In this document: positions 1 to 8,198 of the stretch, one piece after another
Layout of the letters: each line of letters begins with the position of its first letter
How positions within the stretch are numbered: the stretch's first letter is position 1
Source of the DNA: Streptomyces sp. GQFP
GTDB taxonomy: Bacteria > Actinomycetota > Actinomycetes > Streptomycetales > Streptomycetaceae
Direction of reading: 5' to 3'
DNA: 64,000 bases
Assembly: GCF_021545335.1 (NCBI RefSeq)
Contig: NZ_CP089312.1
Location: 2,790,001-2,854,000 of the forward strand
The notes under the pieces: model-generated
What the model was told of the DNA's origin: nothing
What the model saw: the letters and a program-made list of their open reading frames with translations, nothing else
Database searches by the model: none
Made by a program: the position numbers and the translations under genes

Positions 1-1603
1 CCAGCTTGGTGTTCTGCTGATTGTCGAAGAGCGGGTCGGAGCCGAAGGTGGCGACCCGGCCGTCGGGCAGCAGCAGCGCCTCGGAGTGGTAGTTGCGGCC
101 CACCTTCGGGGAGGCCGCCGCCCGGAAGACGTTGGCCTTGGGGTCGTAGAACTGCGCCTTGAGGATGTTGCTGCCGCTGCGGCCCCGGTAGTCGGCGGAG
201 CCGTTGGACGTGAACACGGTGTCGTCCGGCATCAGGACGCTGTTCAGGTAGCGGGTGCCCTGGGGGAGGTCGGGACCCGCCTCGAAGACCGGGTTGTCCT
301 TCTTCAGGTCGACGACGGCCGTACGCCGCGTCGCCTTCTTCGACTCACCGACGCCTCCGCCGCCCAGGATCATCACCTTCTGGTCCTGCGCCGGAGGCAG
401 CAGCACCGAGGCCGAGGTCTCGGTCTCGTCCGCGTCCGTCAGGCCCGGCACCTTCTCGAAGGTGTTCGTCTTCAGGTCCCAGAGGCCCGGCGCCCGGCCC
501 ATCGTCGCCGGTCCGTAGCCGGCGTTCGACGCCGGGTAGAACAGCTTGCCGCCCTTCGTCAGGAACAGGGCGGGGTAGGTGGGGAAGTAGCGCTTCGGGC
601 CCGGGGTCCACTTCTTGGTCTTCGGGTCGTAGATCTCGTTGTCCCCGGGGTCGATCGCCCCGACGTCGTCGAGCCCGGAGACGGCCAGCACCCGTCCGTC
701 GTCGAGGCCGACCAGCGTCGGATACCAGCGCGCCTTGTCCATCGGGTCGACCGGGATGTACTTCTCGGCCTTCGGATCGAACTCGTACGCCGCCCTGATC
801 CCCTGGAAGTCCTGCTTGTCCATGGTGATCTTCTCGGAGAGGCCGTACGTGTTGTCCGCGTCCTTGCCCTTCAGGCCGACGATGTCGTACTGCGCCTGCT
901 TGGCGGTGATCGACACGGGCCCGGCCTGGGCCGCCTCGACAAACACCCGGGCCTCGCTCGCGACGACCTTCGTCACCCAGGGCTGCATGACCCCGGCCGC
1001 GTTGTACGTGATCTTCTGTGTGCGCTTGGCCTTGGGGACGGTCACGTCGAACCGGCTGACGTACTCGACCCCGGCGGGCGAGCGGAACCGGGTGCCCTTC
1101 TTCAGGACGATCGGCTTGTCGGGGTTCTCGTTCTTGACGCGCATCCCGCCGCCCGCCCGCTCGACCTCGCCGTCGAGCAGCTCGTAGCGGGCGGTGCCGC
1201 CGGCCACCAGGAGCCGTCCGTCGGGGAGTTGGGCGTGTCCGGCGCAGAAGAAGTCGTCGGGAGTGGCGATCCGCTTGAAGGTGTCGTTCCTCGGGTCCCA
1301 CAGGACCGTGTCGAACGAACCCTTGTCGAACTTCTTCTGCTCGTTGCCGGAGCCCGCGACGATCAGCACCTTGCCGGTGTGCAGCAGCGCCGCGTGGATC
1401 GCGTTCGTACGGAACTTCTCGGGGATGTCGATCGCGCTCCAGGAGCCGTACTTGGCCTGGTAGCCGGGCTGGGCGATCTTGTACTCGTAGTACCGCTCAC
1501 CGGCGAAGTCGAGCACGGCGGGCGCGTTGAGACCGGCGAGCAGGGCGACACCCCCGATGCCCAGGACGGTCTTCTTGGTCTTCTTCGACGGCTGGTAGGC
1601 CAT
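1..1603 (-). CDS. glxA: GlxA-type mononuclear copper-radical oxidase (3' end outside window)
   Basis: Galactose-oxidase-like copper radical enzyme that acts at the cell surface on a glycan made by the neighbouring CslA. About 534 codons are present; the C-terminus lies off the left edge. The N-terminus (residues 10-30) is a basic stretch plus a hydrophobic segment, which fits a membrane anchor or signal. Family landmarks seen: Cys120 in DDFFCAGHAQ (expected partner of the Tyr-Cys cofactor), Tyr294 in ARWYPT, and a Tyr505-His506 pair in NYHSEA matching the copper-ligand region of galactose oxidase. Kelch-like DGRVL/GG repeats run through it. The ATG lies three bases past the cslA stop, so the two genes are translationally linked. 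Confidence 0.9.
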   Translation of the reverse strand, partial: MAYQPSKKTKKTVLGIGGVALLAGLNAPAVLDFAGERYYEYKIAQPGYQAKYGSWSAIDIPEKFRTNAIHAALLHTGKVLIVAGSGNEQKKFDKGSFDTVLWDPRNDTFKRIATPDDFFCAGHAQLPDGRLLVAGGTARYELLDGEVERAGGGMRVKNENPDKPIVLKKGTRFRSPAGVEYVSRFDVTVPKAKRTQKITYNAAGVMQPWVTKVVASEARVFVEAAQAGPVSITAKQAQYDIVGLKGKDADNTYGLSEKITMDKQDFQGIRAAYEFDPKAEKYIPVDPMDKARWYPTLVGLDDGRVLAVSGLDDVGAIDPGDNEIYDPKTKKWTPGPKRYFPTYPALFLTKGGKLFYPASNAGYGPATMGRAPGLWDLKTNTFEKVPGLTDADETETSASVLLPPAQDQKVMILGGGGVGESKKATRRTAVVDLKKDNPVFEAGPDLPQGTRYLNSVLMPDDTVFTSNGSADYRGRSGSNILKAQFYDPKANVFRAAASPKVGRNYHSEALLLPDGRVATFGSDPLFDNQQNTKL

Positions 1604-1606
1604 GGC

Positions 1607-3373
1607 CTAGTTGCCTCCTGTCGGGGTGCTGGAGACCGGTGCGACAGCGGTGGTCGCGAGCGCGGGTTCCTCGCGCTCCCTGCTCTCGCCGGGCTCCTTG
1701 CCCTGCTTGCGCCGGGTGGCGAGCCACACCCCGACCGGGGCCAGGGAGATCACCATGGCGAGTACGGCCCAGGTGCGCATGGCCACATGGGTGTGGCCGA
1801 GGCGGACGGAGGCCACGAGCGAGACCGCGAGGAGCACGGCCCAGAACAGGTGGACGCGGAAGGTGAGCAGCCGGTCGGGGCTGGCGTCCCCGCCCTTCGG
1901 CGTGACGACGAACCGGCTCGGGCGGCGGAGCAGGGCCGCGCCGAACGACTTCAGGTAGATCGGCGCGGAGAGCGCCGACATCGCCATCCCGGCCAGCCCA
2001 CCGGAGCCCTCGGGCTCGTGCGGGGAGACATTGTGCCGCCGGTTCCACAGATACAGCCCGATCTGGAGGGCGGCGGCATCGCTGTAGAGCATCAGCCAGA
2101 CGGAGGCCGCGACCTGTGTGCCGGACGCCCCGAACCAGAGGAAGAGGAAGCAGCTCAGCATCCCGAGGAACCAGTTGACGGCGGTCATCGGGTAGTAGAC
2201 GAGCATCAGCGTGTACGAGAACAGCCGGCCCGGAGGCATGCTGAACGGCGCCTTCCAGTACTGCTTGAAGAGCGTCTCGTACGTCCCGCGCGACCAGCGC
2301 ATCTGCTGGGTGAAGAAGTCGGTCCAGGACGCTGGCCCCTCGCCCACGGCGAGCACGTCCGGCGTGTAGACGGACCGCCAGTGCCGCCCGGTCCTCGGAT
2401 TGCGGCGCCGGTGCAGCTCGAACCCCGTGGCCATGTCCTCGGTGATGGAGTCGTACAGCCCGCCGATCTGCTTGACGGCCGCGATGCGTACGACGTTGTT
2501 GGTGCCGACGAACATGGGGGCGCGGTAGCGGTTCCCGGCGCGCTGGATGAGCGCGTGGAAGAGGAACTGCTGCGACTCGGCCGCCTTGGTGACGGGGTGG
2601 GTGTAGTTCCCGTACACCTGGGGGCCGACGACGAAGGCGACGTCCGGATCGCGGAAGAAGCCCGTCATCCGCTCCAGGAAGTTGGGGAGCGGAACGTGGT
2701 CGGTGTCGACGGAGGCGTAGAAGTCGTACTCGTCGCCGTGCATGGCGATCCACGCGTTGTAGTTCCCGTGCTTGGTACGGGCCTTGTGGACGCCCTTGGC
2801 CCGGTTCCACTCGGGGACCCCGTGCCGGCTGAAGTGCCGTACGCCCAGTTCGGCGCAGAGCGCCTTGGCCTGCTCGTCGTCCCCTTCGTCGAGCAGCCAT
2901 ACGTCCAGCGGGCCGGTGTGGTGGACGCGGGTCGCGCCTTCGAGGGTGGCCCGGACCATCGCGAGGGGTTCCTTGCCCGGGACGTACGTGGTGAGGAAGG
3001 CGACGCGGGTGCCGGACTCCGGTACGACGGGTACGGGGTCGCGGGCGACCATGGTCGCGTGGGCGATCGACACCACGTTGACGACCATGAACAGCTCGAT
3101 CAGCCCGATGGCTATGAGCATCGCGATGTCGAGATGGACCATCCACGCGTCGCCGCCCTCGCGCTCGACCCAGTGGGTGGGCCAGACGAGGTAGACGAGC
3201 AGAGCGCCGGTGAGCAGGGGCGCGAGGGTCATCAGCAGGACGGCGCGTATTCGGCGCGGCTCACGGGAGAGGAGCGAGGTGTACCGCACGCGGTACGGCG
3301 CTCTGACCGGGGCCTCGGTGAGCGGTCCGGCCAGCCGGCTGTGGGTGTCGTAGTCGTAGCCCTGCGGCCGCAC
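1607..3373 (-). CDS. cslA: CslA cellulose synthase-like glycosyltransferase (GT2)
   Basis: Membrane processive beta-glycosyltransferase, 588 aa, expected to polymerise a cellulose-like glycan at hyphal tips. Two hydrophobic segments (about 44-65 and 81-105) precede a cytosolic GT-A domain with DTDH (223-226), TED (311-313) and QQMRW (356-360), the D,D,D,QxxRW signature of processive GT2 enzymes. Several membrane helices follow, and the tail is short and charged. The GTG start has a GGAGG five bases upstream. In studied streptomycetes CslA and GlxA act together, and the tight spacing here fits that. Product chemistry cannot be read from sequence. Confidence 0.92.
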   Translation of the reverse strand: MRPQGYDYDTHSRLAGPLTEAPVRAPYRVRYTSLLSREPRRIRAVLLMTLAPLLTGALLVYLVWPTHWVEREGGDAWMVHLDIAMLIAIGLIELFMVVNVVSIAHATMVARDPVPVVPESGTRVAFLTTYVPGKEPLAMVRATLEGATRVHHTGPLDVWLLDEGDDEQAKALCAELGVRHFSRHGVPEWNRAKGVHKARTKHGNYNAWIAMHGDEYDFYASVDTDHVPLPNFLERMTGFFRDPDVAFVVGPQVYGNYTHPVTKAAESQQFLFHALIQRAGNRYRAPMFVGTNNVVRIAAVKQIGGLYDSITEDMATGFELHRRRNPRTGRHWRSVYTPDVLAVGEGPASWTDFFTQQMRWSRGTYETLFKQYWKAPFSMPPGRLFSYTLMLVYYPMTAVNWFLGMLSCFLFLWFGASGTQVAASVWLMLYSDAAALQIGLYLWNRRHNVSPHEPEGSGGLAGMAMSALSAPIYLKSFGAALLRRPSRFVVTPKGGDASPDRLLTFRVHLFWAVLLAVSLVASVRLGHTHVAMRTWAVLAMVISLAPVGVWLATRRKQGKEPGESREREEPALATTAVAPVSSTPTGGN

Positions 3374-3504
3374 AGCGCCCTCCAGTGATCGAACGAAGCC
3401 GATATCCCCACAGAAGTGGAGATATGGCGACGTGTCGAACCGGACGCGTCCAGCCGGGTGGATTATCGGGAGAGTTGGGTTACGTGGATTGCTGGATCAG
3501 TGGA

Positions 3505-3798
3505 TCACTGGGAGAGGTGGCGCTCCACCGTCTCGACCTTGGAGGTCAGACCGTCCGTCACTCCGGGGCGGATGTCGGCCTTGAGAACGAGGGAGACGCG
3601 CGGCGCGCGTTCCTCGACGGCGGCGACGGCACGTTTGACGACGTCCATGACCTCGTCCCATTCACCCTCGATCGACGTGAACATCGCGTCGGTGCGGTTG
3701 GGGAGCCCGGATTCACGGACGACACGGACGGCGTCGGCGACGTACTCCCCCACGTCCTCGCCGACGCCGAGGGGCGTCACGGAGAAGGCGACGATCAT
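3505..3798 (-). CDS. MTH1187 family thiamine-binding protein
   Basis: Small 97 aa protein of the MTH1187/YkoF-like family (formerly DUF77), whose members fold as a ferredoxin-like domain and bind thiamine. The opening [20 protein letters not shown] and the later [19 protein letters not shown] are the family's typical strand and helix segments, and the length is normal for the family. Its ATG overlaps the stop of the upstream DUF3817 gene in an ATGA, so the two are one transcription unit. The physiological role in actinobacteria is not established; salvage or sensing of thiamine is an inference. Confidence 0.8.
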   Translation of the reverse strand: MIVAFSVTPLGVGEDVGEYVADAVRVVRESGLPNRTDAMFTSIEGEWDEVMDVVKRAVAAVEERAPRVSLVLKADIRPGVTDGLTSKVETVERHLSQ

Positions 3799-4145
3799 GC
3801 CTGGACGGCTCCGTCCTGGGCCTGGCGGGCGCGGGAGGCGATCACTGCGTCCTCGGTCTCACGGCGCAGCTTGCGCTCGGCGAAGAAGCCGCCGGCGGGG
3901 AGGACGGAGAGGACGAAGTAGAGGAGCCCGGTCTTCAGGGACCACTTGGCGCGGTTCCAGGCGTCCGCCCAGAAGATCACGTACAGGATGAAGAGAACCC
4001 CGTGCACCATGCCCATGACGGGCACCGCGTTGAAGTCCGTGGTCCGCTTCAGCACCGAGCAGACCAGCAGGAGCAGGAAGGAAACGGCCTCGGGGGCCGA
4101 GACCAGGCGCAGGCGGCGGAGGGCAGAGGCGGTCTTGATGTCCAC
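3795..4145 (-). CDS. DUF3817 small membrane protein
   Basis: A 116 aa integral membrane protein of the DUF3817 family, common in actinobacteria and of unknown function. Three hydrophobic segments are visible (about 18-33, 43-60 and 70-88), with the family-typical [12 protein letters not shown] core and a basic, charged C-terminus. It starts at a GTG preceded by an AAGGTGA ribosome site and overlaps the following thiamine-binding gene by four bases. A divergent 204-bp spacer separates it from the AIM24 genes. The coupling suggests a shared function that remains unknown. Confidence 0.75.
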   Translation of the reverse strand: MDIKTASALRRLRLVSAPEAVSFLLLLVCSVLKRTTDFNAVPVMGMVHGVLFILYVIFWADAWNRAKWSLKTGLLYFVLSVLPAGGFFAERKLRRETEDAVIASRARQAQDGAVQA

Positions 4146-4349
4146 GGGTCACCTTCGGTGCTGTGTGAGTGCTTTGGGTGAATGCTGCTTTGTGAATGGG
4201 CGCACAAACGTTTGGCCATTGTGGCATTCGCGGCCCGGGCGACCGGGACAGGGGGTGGGACCCCTAGGGCCGCCCTAGGGGGAGTTTCAGGGACGATCTC
4301 CATCTTCGGGATCTGTCGCCGGGGGTGCCCGGGAGGCTACCTTCCCTCC

Positions 4350-4988
4350 GTGGCGATGTTTCGACTTCAAGGCAGCAAGGTGCTCGCCGTCGACATGACC
4401 GGAGACGCCGTGAAGGCGAAGAACGGCTCGATGGTGGCGTACGACGGGCAGATGGACTTCAAGAAGCTCAGCGGCGGCGGTGAGGGCATCCGCGGGATGG
4501 TCACCCGGCGGATCACCGGCGAGCAGATGACCCTGATGGAGGTGAAGGGGCACGGGACGTGCTGGTTCGCCGACCGCGCCTCCGAGATCAACCTCGTCGG
4601 CCTTCAAGGGGACAAGCTGTACGTCGAGTCGAGCAACCTGCTCGCGACCGACTCGGGTCTTCGCACGGGCACGTCGTTCACGGGGATGCGCGGAGCGTCC
4701 ACGGGCAACGGCCTGTTCACGACGACCGTCGAGGGGCACGGCCAGGCGGCGATCATGTCGGACGGTCCTGCGGTGGTGCTGCGCGTGAGCCCGCAGTTCC
4801 CGCTGACGGTCGACCCGGGGGCGTACATCGCGCACCAGGGCAACGTCCGGCAGTCCTTCCAGTCCGGTGTGACGTTCCGCACGTTCATGGGTGAGGGCGG
4901 CGGCGAGGCCTTCCAGATCCGCTTCGAGGGCGACGGCCTGGTGTACGTCCAGCCCAGCGAGCGCAACACGATCGCCGGGGATGTGTGA
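4350..4988 (+). CDS. AIM24 family protein, copy 1
   Basis: First of three tandem AIM24-family genes, about 212 aa. The family (named for a yeast mitochondrial protein) has a beta-rich TRAP-like fold of unknown bacterial function. Family features are the strand-Gly-strand pattern with GNGLFTTTVEGHGQAAI, LTVDPGAYIAHQGNV and a closing VYVQPSE. The start is uncertain: GTG at 4350 lies 13 bases after a GGGAGG, and ATG at 4356 gives a protein two residues shorter. There is no signal peptide or membrane segment. The stop overlaps the next gene by eight bases, so the three copies are probably one operon. Confidence 0.8.
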   Translation: MAMFRLQGSKVLAVDMTGDAVKAKNGSMVAYDGQMDFKKLSGGGEGIRGMVTRRITGEQMTLMEVKGHGTCWFADRASEINLVGLQGDKLYVESSNLLATDSGLRTGTSFTGMRGASTGNGLFTTTVEGHGQAAIMSDGPAVVLRVSPQFPLTVDPGAYIAHQGNVRQSFQSGVTFRTFMGEGGGEAFQIRFEGDGLVYVQPSERNTIAGDV

Positions 4989-5640
4989 CATGCCCTTCCA
5001 AGAGATCAACTCCAAGATGGTCGAGGCGACCGTCATGCCCGGCCAGCGTCTGTTCAGTCAGCGCGGGGCGATGCTCGCCTACAAGGGCGAGGTGTCCTTC
5101 ACGCCCAACATGCAGGGCGGCCAGGGCGGGATCATGTCGATGATCGGCCGCCGGGTGGCGAACGAGGCGACGCCGCTGATGACGGTCGAGGGCAGCGGCA
5201 CGGTCCTGTTCGGGCACGGCGGCCACCACATCCAGGTCATCAACCTCGCAGGGGACACCCTGTGCGTCGAGGCGGACCGCCTCCTCGCCTTCGACGGCAC
5301 GCTCCAGCAGGGCACGATGTTCATGGGCTCGCAGGGCGGCGTCATGGGCATGGTCCGGGGCCAGGTGACGGGTCAGGGCCTGTTCACGACCACCCTCAAG
5401 GGACACGGCGCGGTCGCCGTCATGGCCCACGGCGGCGTCATCGAGGTCCCGATCACCCCCCAGCGCCCGGTCCACGTGGACCCCCAGGCGTACGTCGCGC
5501 ACCACGGCGACGTCCGCAACAAGCTGTCCACCGCGCTGGGCTGGCGGGACATGGTGGGCCGCGGCTCGGGCGAGGCGTTCCAGCTGGAGCTGAGCGGCAG
5601 TGGTGCGGTGTACGTCCAGGCGTCGGAGGAGAAGCTGTGA
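4981..5640 (+). CDS. AIM24 family protein, copy 2
   Basis: Second AIM24 paralogue, 219 aa, starting MCDMPFQEINSKM within the last eight bases of copy 1. It is clearly related to copy 1: both share a GQGLFTTTLKGHGA-type strand pair, a VDPQAYVAHHGDV segment and a VYVQASE ending. A glycine- and methionine-rich stretch around residues 38-56 resembles flexible loops of the family. No transmembrane or export signal is seen. Its stop codon is embedded in a GTGA overlap with copy 3. An ATG at 4990 is an alternative start. Confidence 0.8.
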   Translation: MCDMPFQEINSKMVEATVMPGQRLFSQRGAMLAYKGEVSFTPNMQGGQGGIMSMIGRRVANEATPLMTVEGSGTVLFGHGGHHIQVINLAGDTLCVEADRLLAFDGTLQQGTMFMGSQGGVMGMVRGQVTGQGLFTTTLKGHGAVAVMAHGGVIEVPITPQRPVHVDPQAYVAHHGDVRNKLSTALGWRDMVGRGSGEAFQLELSGSGAVYVQASEEKL

Positions 5641-6434
5641 CCACCTACCCGGGCGCGGGGCCCGTCGTCCACGACCCGATGACGCTGCCGTCCGACGACA
5701 ACGTCAACAACTACACCTTCTGCGTGGAGCTCAAGGGGAGCCAGTGGTTCCTGCAGAAGGGGAAGATGATCGCCTACTACGGCACGATCGACTTCAACGG
5801 CATCGGACACGGCCGCCTGGACCGTCTTGTCCGTACGTCCTTTCATTCGCCTCTGCACGCGAGCGACTGGGTCGTCGCCGAGGGTTCGGGCAAGATGCTG
5901 CTCGCCGACCGGGCCTTCGACGTGAATTCGTACGATCTGGAGAACGGCAACCTGACCATTCGCTCGGGCAACCTTCTAGCTTTTCAGCCAAGTCTCGCGC
6001 TCAAGCAGTCGATCGTGCCGGGCTTCCTGACCCTCATCGGGACGGGCAAGTTCGTGGCCGCGTCGAACGGCCCGGTGGTGTTCATGGAACCCCCGATCCG
6101 GGTGGACCCGCAGGCCCTGGTCGGCTGGGCCGACTGCCCCTCCCCCTGCCACCACTACGACCACGGGTACATGACGGGCCTGATGGGCGGCCTACGTGCG
6201 ATGACGGGCATGGGCGGGGCCTCCGGCGAGGAGCACCAGTTCGAGTTCGTCGGGGCGGGCACGGTGCTGCTCCAGTCCAGCGAGACGCTCATGGCGGAGC
6301 AGGCCACGGGAGCGGTTCCGCACGAGCCCGGAGTACCGGGTGGCGGCCATGCCCCCACAGGCCGGCCACAGCAACCGGGCGCACCGCGTCTTCCCGGACA
6401 GCTCGGTGACCTCCAGCGTCGCTTCGGGCTGTGA
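5637..6434 (+). CDS. AIM24 family protein, copy 3 with C-terminal extension
   Basis: Third and most divergent AIM24 paralogue, 265 aa, starting at the GTG of a GTGA overlap with copy 2. The core keeps the family pattern (VAEGSGKMLLAD, IRVDPQALVGW) but carries a Cys/His-rich insert CPSPCHHYDHGY near residues 164-175, which is absent from the other two copies and could bind metal. After the core, a 45-residue Pro/Gly-rich tail is likely disordered. The triple arrangement suggests a hetero-oligomeric assembly, but this is inference; no function is known for bacterial AIM24 proteins. Confidence 0.78.
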   Translation: MTTYPGAGPVVHDPMTLPSDDNVNNYTFCVELKGSQWFLQKGKMIAYYGTIDFNGIGHGRLDRLVRTSFHSPLHASDWVVAEGSGKMLLADRAFDVNSYDLENGNLTIRSGNLLAFQPSLALKQSIVPGFLTLIGTGKFVAASNGPVVFMEPPIRVDPQALVGWADCPSPCHHYDHGYMTGLMGGLRAMTGMGGASGEEHQFEFVGAGTVLLQSSETLMAEQATGAVPHEPGVPGGGHAPTGRPQQPGAPRLPGQLGDLQRRFGL

Positions 6435-6539
6435 GCGGTAGTCTGCGGAGTGTGACGTCGAACGTGTGCACGCCGTCACGCCACTCCGACACACCACCCT
6501 CGCTAGTTCGCCTTTCAACTTTTTAGGTAGACTTCATTC

Positions 6540-7016
6540 ATGGAGACCGAGACGGCCACAAGCTGGCTGACCGACGCGGAGCAGTGCGCCTGGCGCACCC
6601 ACCTGGAGGTCAACAGACTGTTGGCGTACCAGCTCGAAAAGGACCTGCAACCGTTCGGCCTGACGATGAACGACTACGAGATCCTGGTGAACCTCTCCGA
6701 GTCCGAGGGCGTCCGGATGCGGATGAGCGACCTCGCGTCCGCCACCCTCCAGTCGAAGAGCCGCCTCTCGCACCAGATCACCCGCATGGAGAACGCGAAC
6801 CTGGTCCGCCGCGAGAACTGCGAGTCCGACCGGCGCGGCCTGTACGCGGTGCTCACCGAGCAGGGCATGGACACGATGAACAGGGTCGCTCCCCACCATG
6901 TGGCGTCGGTGCGGCGACACTTCATCGACCTGCTGACCCCGGAGGCCCTGGCCGAGGTGGACAAGGCACTCCGCCCGATCGCACAGCATCTGCGCGGCCA
7001 GCGGGGCCGGCCGTAA
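6540..7016 (+). CDS. MarR family transcriptional regulator
   Basis: A 158 aa winged-helix repressor of the MarR family. The DNA-binding part covers roughly residues 45-110: MNDYEILVNLSES, the recognition helix region SKSRLSHQITRMENANLV and a wing with CESDRRGLYAVLTEQG, which contains the family's D-x-R-G signature. Terminal helices for dimerisation flank it. The ATG sits only about ten bases after a possible -10 (TAGACT), so the transcript may be almost leaderless. It follows the AIM24 operon in the same direction after 105 bp; whether it regulates that operon is unknown. Confidence 0.88.
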   Translation: METETATSWLTDAEQCAWRTHLEVNRLLAYQLEKDLQPFGLTMNDYEILVNLSESEGVRMRMSDLASATLQSKSRLSHQITRMENANLVRRENCESDRRGLYAVLTEQGMDTMNRVAPHHVASVRRHFIDLLTPEALAEVDKALRPIAQHLRGQRGRP

Positions 7017-7037
7017 GGCTTGCCCGACGGATCATCA

Positions 7038-7079
7038 GGCGACAGGCAGACGGAGTTCGAACAGGCTCCGCCTGTCGCC
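7038..7079 (+). terminator. Hairpin terminator after marR
   Basis: Perfect 10-bp arms GGCGACAGGC and GCCTGTCGCC enclose a second small stem. It begins 22 bases past the MarR stop. There is no clear T-run, as usual in high-GC hosts. Confidence 0.55.
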
Positions 7080-7327
7080 GCATTGCGCACGGTGAGTGTG
7101 CCGACGTGGCGTACGGCGACATCCCGGGCGATGTTCAGCGTCCGCACCGCCGCCAGGACATGCGTGGAACGTCCACTGCCGGTCGGTCAGGCCCTACGCG
7201 TACTGCACACCAGCGCCAGGCCCCGGCGACACCAGCCTGCCCGAATCACGCGTTTCTCGGCAGAAGCGCGCAGGCCGGGTATGAAGCCGCGCCCGTGCGG
7301 AACAGGGCAGGAGCGGCTGGATCGCCA
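7080..7327. other. Unassigned accessory DNA
   Basis: About 250 bases between the marR terminator and the ribbon-helix-helix remnant. No reading frame here is convincing by composition or by family resemblance. Given the broken genes just to the right, this is probably residue of the same accessory patch. Confidence 0.4.
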
Positions 7328-7465
7328 TCAGGGCGATTCGTCGTCCCCTTCCATGGCGTTGAGGGAGACCTCGAGCGAGTGCAGGATCTCCGCGTTGAGG
7401 GACCGCCGGTCGGCGGCTGCCTGGGTGGTGAGCCGGGCGTGGAGTTCTTCGGGGATGCGGAGCAT
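7328..7465 (-). CDS. Arc-type ribbon-helix-helix protein or its remnant
   Basis: A 45-codon frame beginning MLRIPEELHARL and continuing through RRSLNAEILHSLEVSL, the strand-helix-helix pattern of Arc/CopG-like DNA-binding proteins, often antitoxins or autoregulators. In-frame codons continue upstream of this ATG into the TnpB relic without a stop over the part translated, so the natural N-terminus may have been replaced when the insertion sequence arrived. No ribosome-binding site was seen before the ATG, and no toxin gene was found beside it. It may be a remnant rather than a working gene. Confidence 0.5.
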   Translation of the reverse strand: MLRIPEELHARLTTQAAADRRSLNAEILHSLEVSLNAMEGDDESP

Positions 7466-7473
7466 GAATCTGA

Positions 7474-7940
7474 ACGCTCTTGCACTGCGCGCACGCCCGG
7501 TACGTGTGGAACCTGGCGGTCGAGCAGCACTCGCACTGGTACAGGACCCGCAAGGCCGCGCCCGGTTTCGCGGAGCAGTGCCGTCAGCTCACCGAGGCCC
7601 GCGCGGCCAGCGAGTGGCTGCGCGCCGGAAACGCGGACGTCCAGCAGCAGGCCTTGAAGGACTTTGCCAAGGCCAGGCAGGCGCAGTTCACCTCCGGCTT
7701 CGGCGAGCACCGACCGGGTCCCGGAATTCGAGCCGGATGGGTCGCCGAGGCTGAACGCCAGGACGGGCAAGCAGGCCATGGGCCGCTCGGTAGTGGTGCA
7801 GAAGCTGAACCGGAAGTGGGCGCAGGTTAAGGTGCCCGGCTGCGGCTGGGTCCGCTTGCGTCTCACCCGCCCGGAGTTGCCGCAGGCGAAGACGTTCCAC
7901 GTCACCTTGAAGCCGCCCTGTCCGATGGACGGAAGCTGAA
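7474..7940 (+). pseudogene. tnpB: Broken TnpB (IS200/IS605-family OrfB) relic
   Basis: Remains of a TnpB RNA-guided nuclease gene. The first frame (from 7474) encodes a typical TnpB N-terminal segment: HCAHARYVWNLAVEQ, then FAEQCRQLTEAR, then VQQQALKDFAKAR. Near 7715-7730 the match moves to another frame that carries GRSVVVQKLNRKWAQVKVPG and TRPELPQAKTFHVTLK, the next part of the same family. After about 7915 the similarity stops, and the whole RuvC/zinc-ribbon half is missing. The gene therefore has at least one frameshift or internal deletion and a large 3' deletion. No TnpA partner is present. Confidence 0.75.
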
Positions 7941-8060
7941 CTGTACCGGCGATCAGCCGGTGCCGGAGGGGTGACAGCGGCCACCAGCCGTTCGAGCGCC
8001 CGTGAACCTCAACCCAACTGGGTTGGAATCCCCCTCTTGTCGGAGGGGTGAGGATGTCAA
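7941..8060 (+). ncRNA. Omega-RNA-like right end of the TnpB element (relic)
   Basis: Two hairpins precede a conserved-looking end: CAACCC/GGGTTG at 8010-8025, then CCCCTC/GAGGGG at 8031-8048 with a six-base loop, then TGAGGATGTCAA ending at 8060. The layout (terminal stem, short purine-rich linker, TCAA) matches the right end and omega-RNA scaffold of IS605-type elements such as ISDra2, where the guide is read from the DNA after TCAA. The 5' limit is arbitrary. Expression is unproven. Confidence 0.55.
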
Positions 8061-8198
8061 TATCAGCAATCGCATGGGTACAGCCTCGCAAAGCGAACTT
8101 GAAGACGCCTTCAGGTGACGTCAAGCCTGCTTCCGGCAGGCTCGGGCAGCTTAGTTCTCGTCATCGAAATCGAGACCATCGAAGAGGCATGAAGCCCC

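Noticed and set aside
86..3388. Very long plus-strand open frame opposite glxA and cslA
   Set aside because: It is the antisense shadow of two real genes; the protein is low-complexity Arg/Val/Gly/Leu with no recognisable domain, and the third-position G+C bias belongs to the minus strand.
8124..8142. Hairpin AGCCTGC/GCAGGCT before the PepSY gene as a second omega-RNA end
   Set aside because: A GTGACGTCAA lies just before it, not after, so the order is wrong for a TnpB element end; the stem is more simply a small leader hairpin.
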